From: Sneathiella glossodoripedis JCM 23214
GTDB taxonomy: Bacteria > Pseudomonadota > Alphaproteobacteria > Sneathiellales > Sneathiellaceae
Reading direction: 5' to 3'
Assembly: GCF_000616095.1 (NCBI RefSeq)
Contig: NZ_BAMS01000003.1
Location: forward strand, 1 to 64,000
Length of the DNA stretch: 64,000 nucleotides
The translations under genes and the position numbers were made by a program. Below are positions 20,305 to 29,438 of the stretch, one piece after another (position 1 is the stretch's first letter; the number at the start of each line of letters is the position of its first letter). Below the pieces are notes generated by a model that saw nothing but the letters and a program-made list of their open reading frames with translations, had not been told where the DNA came from and did not search any database.

Positions 20305-21108
20305 ATGTCACAAGATATTCTGGAATCATTCGAAGACGGCGTTGCAACGCTCACCTTTAACCGTCCCGAAGCGCGTAATGCCATGACACCGGGCATGTTC
20401 GAACATCTGCTTGAGGCGCTGCCTCGGCTGGGATCGGACCCCAAAGTGCGTGTGATTGTCCTGACCGGAGCTGGCGGTGCTTTTTGCGCAGGTGGCGATG
20501 TGAAAGGATTTGCTGCCCGTGCAAATTCAGGAGGGGCAGGTGCATATGATTTTAATCAGAAGGTGGAAGAGCTGCGCGGACGGATGGAAGTTACCCGGCT
20601 TATCCATGAATCACCCAAGCCGATTATTGCTGCAATCCCCGGGCCTGCTGCGGGGGCTGGATTTTCGCTCGCCCTCGCCTGCGATATGAGAATTGCCGTT
20701 GATACCGCAAAAATTACAAGCGCCTTTGGAAATGTGGGGCTGACCGGTGATTTTGGCGGGTCCTATTTCCTCACCAAGCTGGTGGGCACGGCAAAAGCGC
20801 GGGAGATGTATTTTATGTCTACCGTTCTGACAGGGAAGGAAGCAGCCGAGGAGGGTATTGTCAACAAGGCAGTCCCTGCAGAAGGTTTCGAGGCCGCTGT
20901 CAAAGAAATGGCCAAGGCGGTTGCCAGCAGACCTACAATTGCCCTTGGCTTCATGAAGAAAAATCTGAACAAGGCGCTGCATGAAGATTTGAACGAGCTT
21001 CTCGACTGGGAAGCAATTCATATGATCACAGCCTTTGAAACCGAGGATCACAAGGGCGCTGCCAAAGCCTTCGTGAATAAAGAAAAGCCGGTTTTCAAGG
21101 GGCGCTGA
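20305..21108 (+). CDS. Enoyl-CoA hydratase/isomerase family protein
   Basis: This is a 267-residue crotonase-fold enzyme acting on an acyl-CoA. The oxyanion-hole segments are recognisable: GGAFCAGGDVKGFA near residue 60 and IPGPAAGAGFSLALACDMRIA near residue 115. They are followed by AFGNVGLTGDFGGSYFLTKLVG and the closing FMKKNLNKA helix. Crotonases that hydrate carry glutamates at two positions. The second one seen here aligns with Asp in GLTGDFG, so isomerase or another crotonase activity is possible. The ATG at 20305 follows AGGAAG. It lies 91 bp after the oxidoreductase and may handle the acyl-CoA it makes. Confidence 0.87.
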   Translation: MSQDILESFEDGVATLTFNRPEARNAMTPGMFEHLLEALPRLGSDPKVRVIVLTGAGGAFCAGGDVKGFAARANSGGAGAYDFNQKVEELRGRMEVTRLIHESPKPIIAAIPGPAAGAGFSLALACDMRIAVDTAKITSAFGNVGLTGDFGGSYFLTKLVGTAKAREMYFMSTVLTGKEAAEEGIVNKAVPAEGFEAAVKEMAKAVASRPTIALGFMKKNLNKALHEDLNELLDWEAIHMITAFETEDHKGAAKAFVNKEKPVFKGR

Positions 21109-21219
21109 GCCAAAAACAGAAATAGCTACAAATTTAGGTAATACTAAACCAATTTTTAAAGAAACCGGGGCATAATCAAATCCATTAAAGTTGCTTTCGC
21201 TTAATTTTTGGAAACGATT

Positions 21220-21846
21220 ATGCCCCGAATGGTTGCGTCTGGTTTTTTGTTGTTTGCCCTGTTTGTAGTGTCAACTCTTGTGGCTCCGAATTACGCGGAT
21301 GCTGCCAGAAAAAGTCCCAGTAGCACATCCTGTAGTTTTGGTTCATCCCTGTATGACAGTGACAATCGTTCGGGGGCCGGTCTGACAAACAGTATCGGCT
21401 GCATGTTGTATACGCATACCAATGACAACGCTAAAAATGACATTCCCGAGCTTAACCCTTTTGGAATTGATGACTGGGTTCTGGCCGATAAAAGCGATGG
21501 CGGCGGAAACGGCGTTATCGACCTGACGGTTACCCTGTCGGATAGCGAGGAATATCTGGGAAGCTGGTCCGTTGACAGCTTTGGCGGTTATACAAATGTG
21601 TTCCTCACCATAAAATCAGGCAACGGGTTTGCCGCTTTTCTTTTGGATACGACCGAGACTTCTGGCGAATGGACAACCGCAGCCCTGTTTCCCACAAAAC
21701 GTGGGGGCGGCAAGGATCTGTCCCATATGTCGCTTTTTTATTCCAACAGTTCCCTGACGGCTGTTCCGTTGCCAGCGGCATTTCCGCTTTATGCGGCGGG
21801 CGTTGCGATCCTCGGCTTTTTGGGATGGCGCAGAAAAAAATCCTGA
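21220..21846 (+). CDS. VPLPA-CTERM (exosortase substrate) surface protein of unknown function
   Basis: This is a secreted protein of 208 residues without a recognised enzymatic domain. The N-terminus has a hydrophobic signal sequence (FLLFALFVVSTLVAP) with likely cleavage after ADA. The mature part is rich in Ser, Gly, Asp and Thr, with two cysteines. The C-terminus is a tripartite sorting signal: the VPLPA motif, a hydrophobic helix (LYAAGVAILGFLGW) and a basic end RRKK. Such tails are known to be processed by exosortase XrtD in VPLPA-CTERM systems and are associated with extracellular polysaccharide; no exosortase gene lies in this window. The ATG at 21220 follows GGAAA; an in-frame TTG at 21208 is less likely. 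It has its own strong terminator. Confidence 0.85.
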   Translation: MPRMVASGFLLFALFVVSTLVAPNYADAARKSPSSTSCSFGSSLYDSDNRSGAGLTNSIGCMLYTHTNDNAKNDIPELNPFGIDDWVLADKSDGGGNGVIDLTVTLSDSEEYLGSWSVDSFGGYTNVFLTIKSGNGFAAFLLDTTETSGEWTTAALFPTKRGGGKDLSHMSLFYSNSSLTAVPLPAAFPLYAAGVAILGFLGWRRKKS

Positions 21847-21868
21847 TCATTGAGATTGACTGAATATT

Positions 21869-21896
21869 AAAGCCCCGGATTTGCCGGGGCTTTTTC
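21869..21896 (+). terminator. Intrinsic terminator after the VPLPA-CTERM gene
   Basis: AAAGCCCCGG at 21869–21878 and CCGGGGCTTT at 21884–21893 form a ten-base stem with a five-base loop, followed by further T residues. It lies 22 bp after the stop codon. Confidence 0.9.
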
Positions 21897-21974
21897 ATTT
21901 GGTGGAATAGACTGCAATTGACCTTTTGCCGGTTAGCGATTAGGAGATAAATCCTAACAGAAAGGCAAAATTAC

Positions 21975-22943
21975 ATGACAGAGATTGCAGCGCTGGTTCT
22001 TCCGCTTTTTGGGCTGATATTTCTGGGCTATGTGATTGCACGGATCACCCGGCAGCCCGAAGCGGCGATGGGATGGCTTAACACTTTCATCATTTATGCA
22101 GCGCTTCCTGCCCTGTTTTTCAAATTATTATCCCGCACACCTGTGGAGCAGTTGGCAAGCTGGGATTTTATCGCAGCCAACCTGTTGGTGACCTTCACGG
22201 TATTTGTGATTGTGTTGCTGATCGCGCTGTTGATCATGCGCGCAGGTATTGCCGAGGGGACCATTCAGGGATTGGCAGCCGCTTATGGCAATATCGGCTA
22301 TATGGGGCCAGCGCTTGCCATCCTTACCTTTGGGGAAATTGCGGCGGTTCCTGTGGCCCTGATTTTCTGTTTTGAAAATGTCATGCATTTTACGGTTGCG
22401 CCGACAATGATGGCCTTTTCCGGACGGGAAAAGCGAAATATCCCCTCCCTTATTCAGGAAATTCTCAAACGGGTGTTTTTTCACCCTTTTATTATTGCCA
22501 CGATTATCGGTGTGGGCGCCGCCATTATTCAGTTTGAGCCGCCGAGGCCTGTAGCGGGACTAATCGATTATCTGGCTCAGGCCGCAGCGCCCTGCGCCCT
22601 GTTTGCCATGGGAGTGAGCCTTGCCCTACGGCCCCTTCGCAAGGTGCCGCTAGAGCTTGGTTATGTGGTGCCGGCCAATCTTCTGTTGCATCCGTTATTG
22701 ATGTATCTGGGCTTAAGTTGGGCCGGTGATTTTGACCCGGTCTGGGTTTATACGGCGGTGCTTCTTGCAGCTCTGCCAACAGCGACCAATGTATATGTCC
22801 TTGCCCAGCAATATGGTGTCTGGATCGAGCGGGCATCAGCAGCGATCCTGTTGACGACGGTGACGTCTATTTTAACAGTTAGTGGCCTTTTGTTCCTGAT
22901 TACATCGGGATATTTGCCTGCAGACCTGTTTGTCGGTAAATAG
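21975..22943 (+). CDS. AEC (auxin efflux carrier) family transporter
   Basis: This 322-residue inner-membrane protein has about ten hydrophobic segments in two repeats. It belongs to the AEC family of bile-acid/auxin-type carriers that move organic acids such as malate or other anions. Family marks include the N-terminal LPLFGLIFLGYVIAR, the YGNIGYMGPALA segment and the LPTATNVYVLAQQYG segment near the C-terminus. An ATG at 21975 fits, although the Shine–Dalgarno sequence is not obvious (AGAAAGG about ten bases upstream). The gene is alone between two terminators, so it is probably its own transcript. The substrate is not predictable. Confidence 0.87.
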   Translation: MTEIAALVLPLFGLIFLGYVIARITRQPEAAMGWLNTFIIYAALPALFFKLLSRTPVEQLASWDFIAANLLVTFTVFVIVLLIALLIMRAGIAEGTIQGLAAAYGNIGYMGPALAILTFGEIAAVPVALIFCFENVMHFTVAPTMMAFSGREKRNIPSLIQEILKRVFFHPFIIATIIGVGAAIIQFEPPRPVAGLIDYLAQAAAPCALFAMGVSLALRPLRKVPLELGYVVPANLLLHPLLMYLGLSWAGDFDPVWVYTAVLLAALPTATNVYVLAQQYGVWIERASAAILLTTVTSILTVSGLLFLITSGYLPADLFVGK

Positions 22944-23031
22944 CGCATCCGCCGCGTTGGTCGTTGCGAAAGGACGGCCAAACATGTACAAGTTGCCAAA
23001 CGCATTTCAGATTTTGGAGAAGTAGAGACTT

Positions 23032-24711
23032 ATGGCTTCCTATCAATATATTTACGTCATGAACGGTCTTGGGAAAACCTATCCGGGTGGCAAGCAGGTT
23101 TTGAAAGACATTCGCTTGAGTTTCTTCCCCGGTGCCAAGATTGGTGTGCTTGGCCTGAACGGTGCCGGTAAATCGACGCTTCTGAAAATCATGGCGGGTA
23201 TTGAAACCGAATTTACAGGTGAAGCCTGGGCCGCCGATGGGGTCAAGGTTGGGTATCTGGCGCAGGAGCCTGAGCTGGACCCGGCAAAGGATGTGCTGGG
23301 CAATGTCATGGATGGCGTTGGTGAAAAGAAAGCACTGCTGGATAAATTCAACGAAATTTCCGCGCGTTTCGCGGAAGAGCTGACCGATGATGAGATGAAT
23401 AATCTGATCGCGGAACAGGGTGAGTTGCAGGAGCAGATTGACGCCCAGAATTTATGGGATCTGGACCGGGAGGTTGAGATTGCCATGGATGCGCTGCGCT
23501 GCCCGCCGGGTGATGCGGATGTGACCAAGCTATCGGGCGGTGAACGTCGCCGTGTTGCGCTGTGTCGCCTTTTGCTGTCCAAGCCGGACATGCTGCTGCT
23601 TGACGAGCCGACCAACCATCTGGATGCGGAAAGTGTCGCGTGGCTTGAGCGCTTCTTGCATGATTATACCGGTACTGTTGTTGCCGTTACCCATGATCGT
23701 TATTTCCTTGATAATGTCGCTGGCTGGATTCTTGAGCTAGATCGCGGAACCGGTATTCCGTGGGAGGGGAACTATTCCAGTTGGCTGGAACAGAAAGAAA
23801 AGCGTCTTGAGCAGGAAGGAAAAGCAGAAGATTCCCGCCGTAAAACGCTTAAGAATGAATTGGAATGGGTTCGTCAGGGTGCCAAGGGACGACAGAGTAA
23901 ATCCAAGGCCCGTCTTGCCGCCTATGAGGAAATGCTCAATCAGGATACCGGTGCCAAGATTGAAGAGATGCAGATTACCATTCCGCCCGGACCACGCCTT
24001 GGCGATCTGGTTGTGGAAGCGGATGGCATTTCCAAAGGATTTGGTGACCGCCTGTTGATTGATGATCTGTCTTTCAAATTGCCACCCGGTGCCATTGTCG
24101 GTGTTATCGGTCCGAACGGTGCCGGTAAGACAACTTTGTTCAAATTGCTAACCGGCAAGGAAGAGCCAGATAGCGGAACGTTTAAGGTTGGGCCGACAGT
24201 GAACCTTGGTTATGTGGATCAGGACCGTGACACGCTGGATCCCAACAAGACAGTTTGGGAAGAAATTTCCGAAGGCAACGAGATTATTTATCTTGGCAAA
24301 AAAGAAATTAACAGCCGGGCTTATGTGTCCGGGTTTAATTTCAAAGGCTCGGACCAACAGAAGAAAGTCGGGCAACTGTCAGGCGGTGAGCGGAACCGGG
24401 TCAATCTGGCAAAGATGCTGAAATCCGGCGCCAATATGCTGCTGCTTGACGAGCCGACCAACGATCTGGATGTGGATACACTTCGGGCGCTGGAAGAGGC
24501 GTTACTGGATTTCGCAGGCTGCGCGGTTGTGATCAGCCATGATCGCTGGTTCCTTGACCGGATTGCGACACATATTCTCGCCTATGAGGGGGATAGTCAT
24601 GTGGAGTGGTTCGAGGGGAACTTTGAAGCCTATGAAGAAGATAAAAAGCGCCGTTTGGGAGCACAATCTGTAGAGCCAACGCGGATCAAATATAAACCGA
24701 TCAGCCGATAG
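23032..24711 (+). CDS. ettA: Energy-dependent translational throttle protein EttA (ABC-F)
   Basis: This cytoplasmic ABC-F ATPase binds the ribosomal E site and gates entry into elongation according to the ATP/ADP ratio. Two ATPase modules are present: Walker [10 protein letters not shown] and GPNGAGKTT, signatures LSGGERRRV and LSGGERNRV, and Walker [12 protein letters not shown] and [11 protein letters not shown]. Between them lies the charged P-site tRNA-interaction linker (about residues 240–305, rich in Lys, Arg and Glu). An arm insertion in module 1 (about residues 95–140) distinguishes EttA from other ABC-F proteins. The length of 559 residues is close to E. coli EttA. It is monocistronic, ending in a strong terminator. 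Confidence 0.93.
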   Translation: MASYQYIYVMNGLGKTYPGGKQVLKDIRLSFFPGAKIGVLGLNGAGKSTLLKIMAGIETEFTGEAWAADGVKVGYLAQEPELDPAKDVLGNVMDGVGEKKALLDKFNEISARFAEELTDDEMNNLIAEQGELQEQIDAQNLWDLDREVEIAMDALRCPPGDADVTKLSGGERRRVALCRLLLSKPDMLLLDEPTNHLDAESVAWLERFLHDYTGTVVAVTHDRYFLDNVAGWILELDRGTGIPWEGNYSSWLEQKEKRLEQEGKAEDSRRKTLKNELEWVRQGAKGRQSKSKARLAAYEEMLNQDTGAKIEEMQITIPPGPRLGDLVVEADGISKGFGDRLLIDDLSFKLPPGAIVGVIGPNGAGKTTLFKLLTGKEEPDSGTFKVGPTVNLGYVDQDRDTLDPNKTVWEEISEGNEIIYLGKKEINSRAYVSGFNFKGSDQQKKVGQLSGGERNRVNLAKMLKSGANMLLLDEPTNDLDVDTLRALEEALLDFAGCAVVISHDRWFLDRIATHILAYEGDSHVEWFEGNFEAYEEDKKRRLGAQSVEPTRIKYKPISR

Positions 24712-24722
24712 GATCAGACAGT

Positions 24723-24755
24723 GAAGGGCGGAACAGGATTTCCGCCCTTCTTTTT
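24723..24755 (+). terminator. Intrinsic terminator after ettA
   Basis: GAAGGGCGGAA at 24723–24733 pairs with TTCCGCCCTTC at 24740–24750, followed by five T residues. It is a textbook rho-independent terminator eleven bases after the stop. Confidence 0.9.
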
Positions 24756-24764
24756 CACTTACTA

Positions 24765-24792
24765 TTGACAATCATTCTTAATTGCATAACTA
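24765..24792 (+). promoter_or_regulatory. Candidate promoter with Fur-like sequence upstream of bfd
   Basis: TTGACA at 24765–24770 is a perfect −35 hexamer, with TAACTA at 24787–24792 as a weak −10 at 16-bp spacing. The overlapping 19 bases from 24767 agree with the E. coli Fur consensus at about 12 of 19 positions, and the surroundings contain CAAT…ATTG arms. Iron control of a bacterioferritin-associated ferredoxin is expected, but the match is weak. Confidence 0.35.
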
Positions 24793-24819
24793 TAGAAATA
24801 TCAGTTAGGAAAGATTCTC

Positions 24820-25011
24820 ATGTACGCTTGTATTTGTAATGGTTTGAAAGATAGTGAAGTGCGCGAGGCTGCGAGATGCGGGGCCGGTACTGTCGGGCAG
24901 GTCTTCAAGAGCCTTGATTGCAAACTGAACTGTGCAACCTGTGTTTCAAATGTCCGTGAAATTCTGGAAGATGAGTTGATCCCGCGCGAGACATTGATGG
25001 CTGCAGAGTAG
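24820..25011 (+). CDS. bfd: Bacterioferritin-associated ferredoxin, [2Fe-2S]
   Basis: This is a 63-residue electron-transfer protein that delivers electrons to bacterioferritin to release stored iron as Fe(II). The cluster ligands follow the Bfd pattern C-x-C … C-x2-C: Cys4 and Cys6 in ACICNG, then Cys38 and Cys41 in NCATC, with 31 residues between the pairs. Two further cysteines (19 and 34) are present. The length matches the family. It converges on the bacterioferritin operon, sharing a bidirectional terminator, so donor and store are neighbours. It probably responds to iron through the upstream region. Confidence 0.92.
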   Translation: MYACICNGLKDSEVREAARCGAGTVGQVFKSLDCKLNCATCVSNVREILEDELIPRETLMAAE

Positions 25012-25056
25012 GTAAGAGTAACTATTAGCTGAACCATTCCCGGCAGGGATTGAATG

Positions 25057-25087
25057 AAAAAACCGGCTGTTTGGGAGCCGGTTTTTT
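25057..25087. terminator. Bidirectional terminator between bfd and the bacterioferritin genes
   Basis: AAAAAACCGGCT at 25057–25068 pairs perfectly with AGCCGGTTTTTT at 25076–25087. The A run on one side and T run on the other let it serve both the plus-strand bfd and the minus-strand bacterioferritin operon. Confidence 0.9.
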
Positions 25088-25109
25088 GTGTTCAGGAGGA
25101 TTTGATTTT

Positions 25110-25580
25110 TCAGGATGTTTTGGACTGTATGTAATTTTCCAATCCCATTTTGTCGATCAGACCGAGCTGCTGTTCCAGCCAGTGAGTATGATCTTCTTCG
25201 GTATCTTTAAGCAGTCCCAATAAGATCTCGCGGGAGATGTAGTCCTGCTCCTTTTCGCAAATGGCAATGGCTGATTTCAGCTCTTTAACAACGCTCAGCT
25301 CGTAAGCGAGGTCGTTTTTCATCATGGATGGGACGTCTTTTCCGATGTTGAGCTTGGCCCGTGCGGCGACATCGGGGTTGCCTTCCAGAAACAGGATGCG
25401 TTCCACCAGTTGGGCAGCATGTTCCAGTTCCTCTTCCTGCTCATGCTTGAGGCGTTCGTAAAGTTCTTCCAGGCCCCAGTCCTGATACATTCTGGAGTGG
25501 ATGAAATACTGGTCCGCAGCACTCATTTCATGTGTGAGAAGCGCGTTCAGTGTATCGATTACTTTTTTATTTCCCTTCAT
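25110..25580 (-). CDS. bfr: Bacterioferritin subunit with ferroxidase centre but without the heme methionine
   Basis: This is an iron-storage subunit of 156 residues. Against E. coli Bfr the ferroxidase ligands are all kept: Glu18, Glu51, His54, Glu94, and Glu128/His131 for 127/130; Tyr25 is also present. The residue that ligates heme between subunit pairs (Met52) is leucine here, in EEELEHA. It therefore should oxidise iron but not hold heme with its own methionine. It is the second gene of an operon, eleven bases after the companion subunit, which has the reverse pattern, so a mixed 24-mer shell is likely. The start follows a GGAGCG sequence. A bidirectional terminator follows. Confidence 0.92.
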   Translation of the reverse strand: MKGNKKVIDTLNALLTHEMSAADQYFIHSRMYQDWGLEELYERLKHEQEEELEHAAQLVERILFLEGNPDVAARAKLNIGKDVPSMMKNDLAYELSVVKELKSAIAICEKEQDYISREILLGLLKDTEEDHTHWLEQQLGLIDKMGLENYIQSKTS

Positions 25581-25591
25581 GACTTCGCTCC

Positions 25592-26056
25592 TTACGACAT
25601 GGATTGAATAAAGTTGGACAGCCCCATTTTGGCAATCAGGCCTTGCTGGGTTTCCAGCCAGTCGACAAATTCTTCTTCATCTTCCAGAATATCTTCCAGA
25701 AGATCGCGAGAGACATAATCGGATGTATCCTCACACAGGGCGATGATATCCCGAAGTTCCTTGATCTGCTCCAGCGTGAGGTCCATTTCACAGCCGAGGA
25801 TTTCTTCGGCATTTTCACCGATGCGCAGCCGACCCAGACTTTGGAGGTTTGGCAATCCTTCAAGGAAAAGAATGCGTTCGATTAACTTGTCCGCCTGCTT
25901 CATGTCCTTGATGGATTTTTTATATTCTTTTTCACCGAATTCAGAGATACCCCAGTCCTTGAGCATCCGGGAATGCAGAAACGTCTGGTTGATGGAGATC
26001 AGTTCAAAGCCCAGAATGGCATTGAGCCCGTTAATGACTTTTTTATCGCCCTTCAT
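25592..26056 (-). CDS. bfr: Bacterioferritin subunit with heme methionine but degenerate ferroxidase centre
   Basis: This is the companion bacterioferritin subunit of 154 residues. The heme ligand Met52 is present in KDMKQADK. Four ferroxidase positions have changed: Glu51 to Asp, His54 to Gln, Glu94 to Thr and His130 to Phe. Tyr25 is Thr; only Glu18 and Glu127 remain. It probably contributes heme binding and electron transfer to a heteropolymer, as described for the paired bacterioferritins of Magnetospirillum, Neisseria and Pseudomonas. The start MKGDKKV at 26056 has GGAGG six bases upstream; an open frame further upstream is not used. First gene of the operon, behind a region with a Fur-like sequence. 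Confidence 0.92.
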   Translation of the reverse strand: MKGDKKVINGLNAILGFELISINQTFLHSRMLKDWGISEFGEKEYKKSIKDMKQADKLIERILFLEGLPNLQSLGRLRIGENAEEILGCEMDLTLEQIKELRDIIALCEDTSDYVSRDLLEDILEDEEEFVDWLETQQGLIAKMGLSNFIQSMS

Positions 26057-26169
26057 TGGGATCCTCCCACGGTTAGAGGCAGCGCTCGTTCTTGAGTGAA
26101 AACTGTATAAAACACAAACGCCGATCTGGCAACTCAATTTTGATAAAAATACAATAAAATCAATAACTT

Positions 26170-26188
26170 AATAATGATTTTCACAACT
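26170..26188. promoter_or_regulatory. Fur-like box upstream of the bacterioferritin operon
   Basis: The 19 bases from 26170, centred on ATAATGATTTTCA, match the E. coli Fur consensus at about 13 of 19 positions. The site lies some 115 bp upstream of the first bacterioferritin start and about 100 bp upstream of the divergent amidase. The surrounding sequence is AT-rich, which raises the chance of a random match. Confidence 0.35.
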
Positions 26189-26289
26189 ATTATTAACAGT
26201 GGCAGATCAGATTTAGAGGATTTTGGCAACTCCCTGATTGAGGCTTGATTGCAAGCCCTGTAGTCTGTTGGGAAAAGGGGAGACTGATA

Positions 26290-27786
26290 ATGTTTGAGGA
26301 CTATGATCAGTATGACGGGTTGGGGCTTGCAGAGCTGGTTCGGCGCAAAGAGGTCAGTGCGCCCGAGCTTTTGGAAAGTGCCATTGCCCGAACCGAGATG
26401 TTGAACCCTGCGCTCAATGCGGTGGTGTATCGGATGTATGAGGAGGCGCGCCGCTATGTGCGCCAAGAGCTGCCGACAGAAGGTCCGTTTTCAGGTGTTC
26501 CCTTTCTGCTTAAAGACCTGATCGCGACCTACAAGGGAACGCCGACGAGTGGCAGTTGCAAGATATTGCAGGATGTGGCGGCTGATGAAGATAGTGAACT
26601 GGTTAAGCGCTTGAAGAAGGCGGGCGTTGTCATTTTTGGGAAAACCAATACCCCGGAATTTGGAATTATGGGGATCACGGAGCCCAAATTACGCGGCGCA
26701 AGCCGTAATCCGTGGGATCAGGAGCGCTCTACCGGTGGGTCCAGTGGCGGGTCCGCTGCGGCGGTCGCCGCGGGACTGGTGCCAATGGCTCATGGGGGTG
26801 ATGGCGGCGGATCGATCCGAATTCCGTCTTCTCATTGCGGAACAGTCGGGCTTTTGCCAAGCCGGGGACGTAATCCCCTTGGCCCTACCATGGGGGAGGC
26901 GTGGGGAGGTCTTGCCCGTGAACATGTTATCAGCCGGAGTGTTCGCGACAGTGCAGCCATGCTTGATTGCTTAAGGGGGGTCGATGCGGGCGCACCATAC
27001 GGCGCACCGAATGGATCGGCGGTGCCATTTTTGAAGGCGTGCGAGCCAAGCAAGCAGCGTTTCAAGGTCGCTTACAGCCTCGAGCCATTATATGGGCAGG
27101 AGGCGCATTCCGATTGCCGCGAAGCGGTGCAGAAAGTTGCTGATCATTTGAGAGAGCTTGGTCATGAGGTGGTTGAAGATCGGCCCCGGATCAATCGGCA
27201 TAAGCTGGCCAGATCCTATCTGCTGATTGTGTGCGCGTGGGTTGCCTGGGAGTTGCGGCAAAGTGCCAGTATGGCTGGGCGGCCTTTGGTTTCGGATGAT
27301 TTTGAGCTGACGAGCTGGATCATGGGGCAGGTGGGCGAAAAGAACAGTATGCTGGATCTGGCTGATGCGGTGCATGCCAATCATGAGGCTGCGCGCCTGA
27401 TGGGCCGGTTTCATGAAAAATATGATCTGCTCCTGACAGCCACCACCGCGCAGCCGCCGGCGAAAATTGGGGAGCTTTACCCGCATGGTAAGGATGAGGC
27501 CGCGTTGAAGTTGCTCAAGTTCCTGCCCGCGAAAGTATTGCTTAACAAGGCGCTGGACAGTTTGGCGGAAGAGGCATTGGCGGCGACGCCCAATACGCAG
27601 CTTTTCAATCAAACGGGACAGCCAGCCATTTCCCTTCCCCTGCACTGGAATGAAGCAGGTTTACCAATTGGTGTGCAGTTTGCTGCAGAATTTGGTAACG
27701 AATGGGCGTTATATACCATAGCCAGCGAGTTGGAGCGGTCAATGCCGTGGAAGGCGCGCCGGCCTGAGCTGCAAAAGGCGACTTGA
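26290..27786 (+). CDS. Amidase, amidase-signature family
   Basis: This is a 498-residue hydrolase of the amidase-signature family, which cleaves amide bonds with a Ser–cisSer–Lys triad. Lys75 is in FLLKDL, the serines lie in [12 protein letters not shown] (about residue 151) and in [11 protein letters not shown] (Ser175), and the downstream [12 protein letters not shown] fits. The substrate cannot be predicted; the family covers aliphatic and aryl amides and cyclic compounds. It is not GatA, since no gatB or gatC is nearby and the C-terminal half is unlike GatA. The ATG at 26290 starts the expected N-terminal helix. It is divergent from the bacterioferritin operon and 27 bp ahead of rfbC. Confidence 0.88.
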   Translation: MFEDYDQYDGLGLAELVRRKEVSAPELLESAIARTEMLNPALNAVVYRMYEEARRYVRQELPTEGPFSGVPFLLKDLIATYKGTPTSGSCKILQDVAADEDSELVKRLKKAGVVIFGKTNTPEFGIMGITEPKLRGASRNPWDQERSTGGSSGGSAAAVAAGLVPMAHGGDGGGSIRIPSSHCGTVGLLPSRGRNPLGPTMGEAWGGLAREHVISRSVRDSAAMLDCLRGVDAGAPYGAPNGSAVPFLKACEPSKQRFKVAYSLEPLYGQEAHSDCREAVQKVADHLRELGHEVVEDRPRINRHKLARSYLLIVCAWVAWELRQSASMAGRPLVSDDFELTSWIMGQVGEKNSMLDLADAVHANHEAARLMGRFHEKYDLLLTATTAQPPAKIGELYPHGKDEAALKLLKFLPAKVLLNKALDSLAEEALAATPNTQLFNQTGQPAISLPLHWNEAGLPIGVQFAAEFGNEWALYTIASELERSMPWKARRPELQKAT

Positions 27787-27813
27787 TGCAGGCAATTGAG
27801 GGGTTGAATTTGA

Positions 27814-28386
27814 ATGGTTGAGGTTATTGAGACGGCAATCAAGGATGTAAAGATCATGGAGCCGGGCAAGTTTGGGGATCACCGGGGTTTTTTTTCGGAA
27901 ACCTGGAACAAAAAGGCGCTGGCGGAGGCGGGGATCGCTGCCGATTTCGTGCAGGACAATCATGCCTTTAGCGCGGCACGCGGAACCGTTCGCGGATTGC
28001 ATTATCAATGCGGTGAATATGCGCAAGGCAAGCTGGTGCGGGTGACCCGGGGTGCTGTTCTGGACGTGGCGGTGGATATTCGTCGCGGCTCGCCCACTTT
28101 TGGGCAGCATGTGGCTGTGGAACTTTCTGCAGAAAACTGGCGACAATTGTGGGTTCCTGCCGGATTTGCCCATGGGTACGTGACATTAAGCGCGGATGTG
28201 GAATTCCTCTACAAGGTGGATAATGACTATAGCCCCGCCCATGAAGCCGGCATTATCTGGAACGATCCGGATTTGCAAATCGACTGGAAAATCACAGCCG
28301 AGGAAGCCAAGCTGTCTGACAAGGATAAGGTTTTGCCACGGCTGAAAGATCAGCATCAGCTATTTGACTATGGAGACAATTCATGA
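27814..28386 (+). CDS. rfbC: dTDP-4-dehydrorhamnose 3,5-epimerase
   Basis: This is the third enzyme of dTDP-L-rhamnose synthesis, epimerising C3 and C5 of dTDP-4-keto-6-deoxyglucose. In 190 residues it shows the cupin core with family motifs: [10 protein letters not shown] near residue 25, the catalytic His in [20 protein letters not shown], and FAHGYVTLS followed by the substrate-binding [11 protein letters not shown]. The start at 27814 is ATG. The stop overlaps rfbB by four bases. The usual first gene, rfbA (glucose-1-phosphate thymidylyltransferase), is not beside it. Confidence 0.93.
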   Translation: MVEVIETAIKDVKIMEPGKFGDHRGFFSETWNKKALAEAGIAADFVQDNHAFSAARGTVRGLHYQCGEYAQGKLVRVTRGAVLDVAVDIRRGSPTFGQHVAVELSAENWRQLWVPAGFAHGYVTLSADVEFLYKVDNDYSPAHEAGIIWNDPDLQIDWKITAEEAKLSDKDKVLPRLKDQHQLFDYGDNS

Positions 28387-29438
28387 CTGTTTTTGTAACA
28401 GGAGGTGCCGGGTTTATTGGATCGGCGCTGGTGCGCGATCTGGTGCAAAATACGGATGAGCGGGTGGTGACCATCGACAAGCTCACTTACGCGGGCAGTC
28501 TTGAAAATCTGAACGTGATCAAGGGCGCAGGCAATCATGTGTTTGAACAGGTGGATATTTGCGATATGGCGGCAGTTACCGCGCTGTTCAGCACCTACAG
28601 GCCGCGCGCCGTCTACCATCTGGCGGCGGAGAGCCATGTGGATCGCTCCATCGACGGGCCGGCTGACTTCATTCAGACCAATCTGGTCGGGACCTTTACC
28701 ATGCTGCAGGCGGCATTGGAATTCTGGCGGGATCTGGAGCCAACAGCCAAGGATGCGTTTCGGTTTTTACATATTTCAACCGACGAAGTGTACGGAGAGT
28801 TGGGTAGCGAGGGACTGTTCAGCGAAACAAGCCCGTATGAGCCAAGCTCACCTTACTCGGCCAGCAAGGCGGGATCGGACCATCTGGCGCGGGCGTGGCA
28901 GCGCACCTATGGGCTTCCGGTACTGGTCACTAATTGTTCGAATAATTACGGGCCCTACCAGTTTCCAGAAAAGCTGCTTCCGGTGATTATCCTCAATGCC
29001 CTTCAGGGGCGGGCACTTCCCGTTTATGGAAACGGGCTTAATGTGCGGGACTGGTTATATGTGGATGACCATGCCCGGGCACTGCAAATGGTGGTGGAAA
29101 AAGGACGCGTTGGTGAGACTTATATGATCGGTGGTCGCGCCGAGCAGACCAATATTTATATGGTCAAGGCTGTTTGCCGGATACTGGATGAAGCATTTCC
29201 GAAAAAAGCACCGCATGAGCGGCTGATCGAATATGTGACGGATCGCCCCGGTCATGATGCGCGCTATGCCGTGGATTGCAGCAAAATCGAGAATGAGCTG
29301 GGTTGGCGGCAGTCTGTCACTCTGGAGGAGGGGCTCAAAAAGACAGTGAGCTGGTATCTGGAAAATCTGGACTGGGTAGATGCGGTTGGCAAGGGCGCCG
29401 CACTGGATCGCCGCGGATTGAGCGGAGACGACACTTGA
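28383..29438 (+). CDS. rfbB: dTDP-glucose 4,6-dehydratase
   Basis: This is an NAD-dependent short-chain dehydrogenase-type enzyme (351 residues) that makes dTDP-4-keto-6-deoxyglucose. The Rossmann motif [12 protein letters not shown] is at the N-terminus. It has [15 protein letters not shown], the catalytic [10 protein letters not shown], and [11 protein letters not shown] containing the YxxxK pair, followed by [17 protein letters not shown]. It overlaps rfbC upstream and rfbD downstream by four bases each, giving a tightly coupled rhamnose operon. The product is needed for O-antigen or exopolysaccharide. Confidence 0.94.
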   Translation: MTVFVTGGAGFIGSALVRDLVQNTDERVVTIDKLTYAGSLENLNVIKGAGNHVFEQVDICDMAAVTALFSTYRPRAVYHLAAESHVDRSIDGPADFIQTNLVGTFTMLQAALEFWRDLEPTAKDAFRFLHISTDEVYGELGSEGLFSETSPYEPSSPYSASKAGSDHLARAWQRTYGLPVLVTNCSNNYGPYQFPEKLLPVIILNALQGRALPVYGNGLNVRDWLYVDDHARALQMVVEKGRVGETYMIGGRAEQTNIYMVKAVCRILDEAFPKKAPHERLIEYVTDRPGHDARYAVDCSKIENELGWRQSVTLEEGLKKTVSWYLENLDWVDAVGKGAALDRRGLSGDDT

